A DNA stretch of 10,124 nt from Planctomycetota bacterium. Lineage in GTDB: Bacteria; Planctomycetota; Planctomycetia; Pirellulales; Pirellulaceae. The first letter of the stretch is position 1. The number at the start of each line of letters is the position of its first letter. Shown here one piece after another: positions 6,629 through 10,124 of the stretch. Where the stretch lies: contig JAHWKS010000103.1 in the NCBI GenBank assembly GCA_019347795.1, positions 1-10,124 on the forward strand, read 5' to 3'. The notes beneath the pieces are model-generated. The model worked only from the letters and a program-made list of their open reading frames with translations, had not been told where the DNA came from and searched no databases. The translations under genes were made by a program, and so were the position numbers.

Positions 6629-7854
6629 GATTTCACTCCTTGATGAATCGGCGTAACTCGCGACAACGCCGCAAATGGTCGGTTGATGGCATGAATCAGC
6701 GGCGACGCCAGTTGCGGCGCCGCCCGCAAGGCCGTTACTGCCGCAGCGCACAAAGTCGGCCGGCGCAACAATCGGCTCACCCACCGGCAGGCGAATTGTC
6801 TCCGGACGATCATGCAATGATGTAGCTGTTCCCAAGCGAGGCCGACTTCCGGCGACCACGTTTCGGCGCCGGACACGGCCAACGGCGCGATCGACGCCGC
6901 GCCGGCCAAGGCCCACGCCATCCCTTCGCCGGTGAACGGCTCGACATAACCGGCCGCGTCCCCGAGCACCATCAGCCGCTCGGAGTACAGCCGCGCCGGC
7001 CGGCGCGTGAGCGGCGGAGTTCCCCGCCAGGCGGCTTCTTCGATTCCCGCGGGAACGGGGAAACCGGCTTGGCTCAGCACCGACGCCGCGAGTCTGCCGG
7101 GACCGCCGCTTCGGCGAACGGCTTCCCGATCCAGCGCGGCGGCGACGTCCAATCTTCCATCCTCCAGCCGCACCAGTCCAACATATCCGCCGCGGCCGGA
7201 CGCCATGTAGATGACCCCGTCGCCGAAGTAGCCGGAGTCGTCTTCGAGCACGGCGCCGGCGCCCAGTCGCGATGTGCGCGAAACCGACGTTTGCAAATCA
7301 GGCTCATTGCTCGCCAGTCGGCCGCTCAAGCCGTCGGCGGCCAGGACCACGCGACTGCGAACGGCGATCGTTTGATGTTCTCGACGAAGGTCCAGCGTGC
7401 GAAATGTCGCAGCATCGACAGATCGCAGCGTAGCCTCCGTATGCGGCAGGAAATGGGCGCCGGCCGATAGCGCCGCTTCGACCAGCGCCGTATCGAACGC
7501 TTCTCTCGACAGCGAGACCCCGCCAGGCAAGCGACACACCGCGGCCCGCTTTCCCGCCGCCAGTCGAATTCGCTCCAGCGGCTTTGCTCCGGCACGCGCC
7601 GGCAGTTCCTCCAGTCCGACGAACTCAAGCACCGACAGCGCCGCGGCGTTGAGGCAGCAACCGCAGACTTTCCAGCGCGGGAAGAATGCCTTGTCGATCA
7701 GCAGCACCGCGGCGCCGAGCCTCGCCGCTTGCCGCGCCGCCAGCGCTCCAGCCGGCCCGGCGCCGACCACGACGACGTCCCACGTGCGCTCCGCCGTATC
7801 GCTCAGTTCAAGCGTCGCGTCAATCGAATGTCGGGAAGCAAGTTGCGGCGTCAT
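6625..7854 (-). CDS. FAD-dependent oxidoreductase, geranylgeranyl reductase / flavin hydroxylase family
   Basis: The 409-residue flavoprotein has the dinucleotide-binding fold VVVVGAGPAGALAAR (GxGxxG at 31-36) and, about 270 residues on, LMVLGDAAGYVEPFTGEG (D299), the second FAD-contacting motif of the para-hydroxybenzoate-hydroxylase/GGR superfamily. KVCGCCLN near residue 65 resembles the Cys-containing segment of GGR-like enzymes. The ORF can be extended to 7902, but I prefer the ATG at 7854: it overlaps the methyltransferase stop as ATGA, is preceded by GGGGAG at 8 bases, and repeats the design of the next junction. In the operon it most likely oxidises or reduces the polyketide made by the downstream synthase, in the way that the flavoprotein SrsC acts with the type III PKS SrsA in Streptomyces griseus. 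Whether this one hydroxylates a ring or reduces double bonds cannot be decided here. Confidence 0.85.
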   Translation of the reverse strand: MTPQLASRHSIDATLELSDTAERTWDVVVVGAGPAGALAARQAARLGAAVLLIDKAFFPRWKVCGCCLNAAALSVLEFVGLEELPARAGAKPLERIRLAAGKRAAVCRLPGGVSLSREAFDTALVEAALSAGAHFLPHTEATLRSVDAATFRTLDLRREHQTIAVRSRVVLAADGLSGRLASNEPDLQTSVSRTSRLGAGAVLEDDSGYFGDGVIYMASGRGGYVGLVRLEDGRLDVAAALDREAVRRSGGPGRLAASVLSQAGFPVPAGIEEAAWRGTPPLTRRPARLYSERLMVLGDAAGYVEPFTGEGMAWALAGAASIAPLAVSGAETWSPEVGLAWEQLHHCMIVRRQFACRWVSRLLRRPTLCAAAVTALRAAPQLASPLIHAINRPFAALSRVTPIHQGVKS

Positions 7855-8579
7855 ACGGACGGCTCCCCATGCTCCGACGTCAACACGTAGCGGAACGGCC
7901 ACCGCCGAACCATGCGGACGTTCGGCAACTCCGCCTCACGCGCCAGTTCGCGTGCTTCGCCCATGGTGAACGCCGCCCGCACCGAGCGTGGCCCGTCCAC
8001 CCGCACCACGGGCGATCTCGTAAAGACTCGACATGCCGCCTCCGCCGCCAGCAGTCCCAAGCGGCTGCGCTCCAGATCGTTCACGACGACCATCCGCCGC
8101 GCGGCGCCGGCCATGATCCGCAGCAGTTCGATCGCCTGGCCTCTATCGAGATGGTGCAGGAACAGCGAGCAGATGACCACGTCGTAATCCTCGGGCAGCG
8201 GCTCACGGAAGACGTCAAGCGATTGAAACCCCACCTTCGCCCCCGCCGCGTCGGCCTGCTGCTGCGCGACTTCAACCGCGACAGGGCTGATATCCAGTCC
8301 TAAAATCTCCAACTCCAGCCCCCGTCGTTGACCGCGGCGCCACAGGGCCAGGGGAACATCGCCGCCGCCGGTGGCGATATCGATCACCCGCAGCCGCCGG
8401 AGGTTTCGCGACTTCGCCAGGCGAGCTACCGGCCCCCAAACGAGACGATCGCTGCCGCTGAGCCAATTGATGCGACGCAGCCCCGCCAGCGCCCGCTCGT
8501 GCTGGCGGGGGTCGAGAGCGGGATCGTCCATCACCTCGGGCTCGACCACCCGCTTCGTGATGCTGGGGAACACGGTCAT
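7851..8579 (-). CDS. Class I SAM-dependent methyltransferase of the type III PKS operon
   Basis: The 242-residue protein has a Rossmann methyltransferase core. Motif I is VIDIATGGGDVPLAL with D67 and the Gly-rich loop at about 70-73; ILGLDIS (acidic end of strand 2) and VVICSLFLHHLD (motif IV region) follow. The N-terminal VVEPEVMDDPALDP and RRINWLSGS look like segments found in methyltransferases encoded beside bacterial type III PKS genes. It is the first gene of the operon and overlaps the oxidoreductase by ATGA. The expected role is O- or C-methylation of the phenolic or quinone product. The start at 8579 lacks a Shine-Dalgarno sequence; an internal Met at residue 17 would remove part of the conserved N-terminal segment, so I keep the longer form. 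TACAAT at 8619-8614 on the minus strand could be a -10 box, but no matching -35 was seen. Confidence 0.85.
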   Translation of the reverse strand: MTVFPSITKRVVEPEVMDDPALDPRQHERALAGLRRINWLSGSDRLVWGPVARLAKSRNLRRLRVIDIATGGGDVPLALWRRGQRRGLELEILGLDISPVAVEVAQQQADAAGAKVGFQSLDVFREPLPEDYDVVICSLFLHHLDRGQAIELLRIMAGAARRMVVVNDLERSRLGLLAAEAACRVFTRSPVVRVDGPRSVRAAFTMGEARELAREAELPNVRMVRRWPFRYVLTSEHGEPSV

Positions 8580-8846
8580 TTACGGTTGCTCGACGAGTTT
8601 TCCAGAGCCTGTGATTGTACCGCAAGGCGCGTACCTCGGCCGGGGAAAAACTTAGCCGAATTTCCCGCCGCTAGGGAAACAAGCGTACTCCGTCGCGAAA
8701 TGCTACAGGTCGGTTATACTTCATAAGCCAAAGCGCAACCAAATCCTGATCCACTGACCCCTGACTCCTGACTCCTGACCGATTTCCTCCCGTCCCTCGC
8801 AATACCGACCGCCCGTCTCGCCCAACTTTCCCACTCGCCCACGCCG
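8580..8846. other. Divergent intergenic region between the PKS operon and the PRPP synthase gene
   Basis: I see no gene in these 267 bases. They must hold the start signals for both the leftward methyltransferase operon and the rightward PRPP synthase gene. Isolated -10-like boxes occur on the minus strand (8614-8619, TACAAT) and plus strand (8715-8720, TATACT), neither with a convincing -35. A 7-bp tandem repeat lies at 8754-8781, between the plus-strand box and the ATG at 8847. Confidence 0.5.
8754..8781. repeat. 7-bp tandem repeat, four copies (ctgactc type)
   Basis: Four consecutive heptamers run from 8754: CTGACCC, CTGACTC, CTGACTC, CTGACCG. The repeat lies upstream of the PRPP synthase start and does not appear to be coding. 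Short arrays of this kind, read on the other strand as GAGTCAG units, are in my memory recurrent low-complexity repeats in some high-G+C genomes; that is recollection, not a search result. Confidence 0.75.
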
Positions 8847-9953
8847 ATGAGCCCCGATCAAGTTCGCCGCGTCGATCTCGAAGCCGCCGTTCAGGAGTGC
8901 ATGGTGCGGTACCGCCATCCGCTCAAGCTGTTCGGCCTTTCCTCCTCCACCGAGTACGCCAAGCAGGTGGCTGACCACTTGGGGGTCGAGCTCGTCCCCC
9001 ATACGGAAACCACCTTCGAGGACGGCGAGTTCTATATCAAGAGTTGCGACGGCAGCATCGGCAATGTCCGCGGACACAACGTGTTCGTGATCAGCAGTCT
9101 CTACTCGGACGATCGCGACAGCGTGAACGACAAGTTCATGAAGCTGGCGATTTTCTGCGGCTCGCTCCGGCAGGCCAGCGCCCACTCGATCACCGCGGTC
9201 ATCCCGCACTGGGCCTACGCCCGCCAGGACCAGAAGGACAAAAGCCGGGCGCCCGTGACCACCAAGATCTGCGCGAAGATGCTGGAGGCGGTCGGCGTGG
9301 AGCGGTTCCTCTTCATGGACGTGCACAACCTGGCGGCGGCGCAAAACGCCTTCGCCATGACCACGAACATGGACAACCTGGAGTGCAAGAACCTGCACGC
9401 CGCCTGGTGCGCGAAAGAGCTGCGGGGCTTGCACCGCAAGCTGGCGGTCCTCTCGCCCGACTCCGGCGGACTGAAGCGGGCCAAGAAGTTCCGGGCCACC
9501 CTCGCGCATCTCTTGGGTGTGAGCGAGTATGAGATCGAGCTGGCGGTGCTCGACAAAATCCGCGATCCGCACACCGGCCGGATCGACGGCGGGCGGATCA
9601 TCGGCGACGTGAAGGACCGCCTGGTGGTGGCCCTGGACGACATGATCTCCACCGGCGGCACGATCGTCCGCGGCTGCGAGGCGGTGGAGCGTCACGGCGG
9701 CGAGGTCTTCGCCATCTGCGCCACGCATGCGCTCTTCGCCGGCAACGCCAACGAGAACCTCGCCCGCGTGGACGCCCGCATCGTGGTGGCCGACACGGTC
9801 TCCCCCTTCCGCCTGAACGAGGAGAACCGGATGAAGCTGCACATCGTGAACACGAGCAAAATGATGGCCGACGCCATCCGCCGCATCCACCACGGCACGG
9901 GATCCATCAGCGCGCTGTTGGAGAACCTGGATAACGTGTACGAGCAGTTGTAG
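8847..9953 (+). CDS. prs: Ribose-phosphate pyrophosphokinase (PRPP synthase), divergent long form
   Basis: The 368-residue product transfers pyrophosphate from ATP to ribose 5-phosphate, making PRPP for nucleotide, histidine and tryptophan synthesis in the cytoplasm. Visible motifs are TTFEDGEFYI (FEDGE at 57-61), YARQDQKDKSRAP (from 124), DVHN (D158, H160), LSPDSGGLKRAKK, the DKIRD segment matching the Lys/Arg of the catalytic loop, and the PRPP-binding loop VALDDMISTGGT (D264-T271). Two points are unusual. The usual DLHxxQIQGFF motif reads DVHNLAAAQNAF. The chain is about 50 residues longer than the usual 310-320, with additions at the N-terminus, after the catalytic loop and at the C-terminus. 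The start at 8847 has no Shine-Dalgarno sequence; the Met codon at 8901 is an alternative that would give a more standard N-terminus (AGGAG only 3 bases before it). It is transcribed alone, divergent from the PKS operon. The loops are intact, so I expect an active enzyme. Confidence 0.9.
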   Translation: MSPDQVRRVDLEAAVQECMVRYRHPLKLFGLSSSTEYAKQVADHLGVELVPHTETTFEDGEFYIKSCDGSIGNVRGHNVFVISSLYSDDRDSVNDKFMKLAIFCGSLRQASAHSITAVIPHWAYARQDQKDKSRAPVTTKICAKMLEAVGVERFLFMDVHNLAAAQNAFAMTTNMDNLECKNLHAAWCAKELRGLHRKLAVLSPDSGGLKRAKKFRATLAHLLGVSEYEIELAVLDKIRDPHTGRIDGGRIIGDVKDRLVVALDDMISTGGTIVRGCEAVERHGGEVFAICATHALFAGNANENLARVDARIVVADTVSPFRLNEENRMKLHIVNTSKMMADAIRRIHHGTGSISALLENLDNVYEQL

Positions 9954-9963
9954 AAGCGGTTAG

Positions 9964-9991
9964 TTAAAGCTAGCGGAAAGCGTGATATAAT
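9964..9991 (+). promoter_or_regulatory. Candidate promoter before the last, partial gene
   Basis: A perfect TATAAT box at 9986-9991 lies 47 bp before the ATG at 10039, in an A+T-rich patch (about 9958-10010) that stands out from the G+C-rich surroundings. The best -35 candidate is weak: TTAAAG at 9964-9969, 16 bp away, three of six matches. Confidence 0.4.
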
Positions 9992-10038
9992 CAGAAGGAA
10001 ATGCATAAATTCCGGAAGCCCTTCGCGAGGCAAGTCCC

Positions 10039-10124
10039 ATGAATCACGAGAAAGTTTTCATTCAGTTTTCCATCCGGGAAGAGGCGCGAGCATTGCCCAT
10101 TCTGCTGCGTCACTCCCCCGGCAT
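10039..10124 (+). CDS. Unrecognised protein, first 28 codons (runs off the right edge)
   Basis: An open frame starts at the ATG at 10039 and continues to the window end. GAGG at 10027-10030 lies 8 bases before it, a good ribosome-binding site, and a TATAAT box lies further upstream. The visible residues begin MNHEKVFIQFSIREEARALP and continue into a leucine-rich stretch. Too little is present to recognise a family. A gene here is supported by the start signals and not by homology. Confidence 0.55.
   Translation, partial: MNHEKVFIQFSIREEARALPILLRHSPG

Noticed and set aside
6629..6916. A 96-residue N-terminal extension of the polyketide synthase
   Set aside because: It is Arg/Gly-rich, overlaps the end of the oxidoreductase gene out of frame, and the ATG at 6628 has a strong AAGGAG and the family N-terminus.
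7855..7902. A 16-residue extension of the oxidoreductase
   Set aside because: The ATG at 7854 has GGGGAG upstream and an ATGA overlap with the preceding gene, the same arrangement as at the next junction.
8721..9893. A 390-codon minus-strand open frame opposite prs
   Set aside because: The plus strand encodes an unmistakable PRPP synthase; the minus frame is His/Val/Asp-rich with no family motif.

Overview
The window looks like chromosomal DNA of a planctomycete, probably near the Pirellulales. The main clue is the leftmost gene, whose N-terminus carries the LEPR-XLL-type motif (LEARRLL) followed by two dockerin-like calcium-binding repeats, an arrangement typical of large planctomycete surface or secreted proteins. 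High G+C content, many starts without a Shine-Dalgarno sequence and a type III polyketide synthase operon fit this, but no rRNA or other phylogenetic marker is present, so the assignment is an inference.

Layout: (1) 1-1175, minus strand, N-terminal part of a dockerin/LEPR-XLL protein that runs off the left edge. (2) 1442-4570, minus, a fused proline dehydrogenase / L-glutamate-gamma-semialdehyde dehydrogenase with a 96-bp imperfect palindromic repeat sitting in frame in the linker between its two enzymes. (3) 4782-5530, plus, an overlapping xisH-xisI pair of the cyanobacterial fdxN-element excision-factor family, with no recombinase nearby. (4) 8579 down to 5537, minus, a tightly coupled three-gene operon: SAM-dependent methyltransferase, FAD-dependent oxidoreductase of the geranylgeranyl-reductase/hydroxylase type, and type III polyketide synthase. 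Both junctions are ATGA overlaps. (5) 8847-9953, plus, a divergent ribose-phosphate pyrophosphokinase. (6) From 10039, plus, the first 28 codons of an unrecognised gene behind a perfect TATAAT box.

Functionally, the proline enzyme performs two-step oxidation of proline to glutamate. The polyketide operon probably makes a resorcinol- or pyrone-type lipid that is then oxidised and methylated, by analogy with known bacterial type III PKS cassettes. The PRPP synthase supplies nucleotide and amino-acid biosynthesis. XisH has the residue pattern of a PD-(D/E)XK nuclease, and what the XisH/XisI pair does here is unknown. The items most worth a second look are the coding palindrome inside the proline enzyme, the xisHI pair outside its classical context, the three-gene polyketide operon, and a possible one-base frameshift in the dockerin gene at a run of six G.
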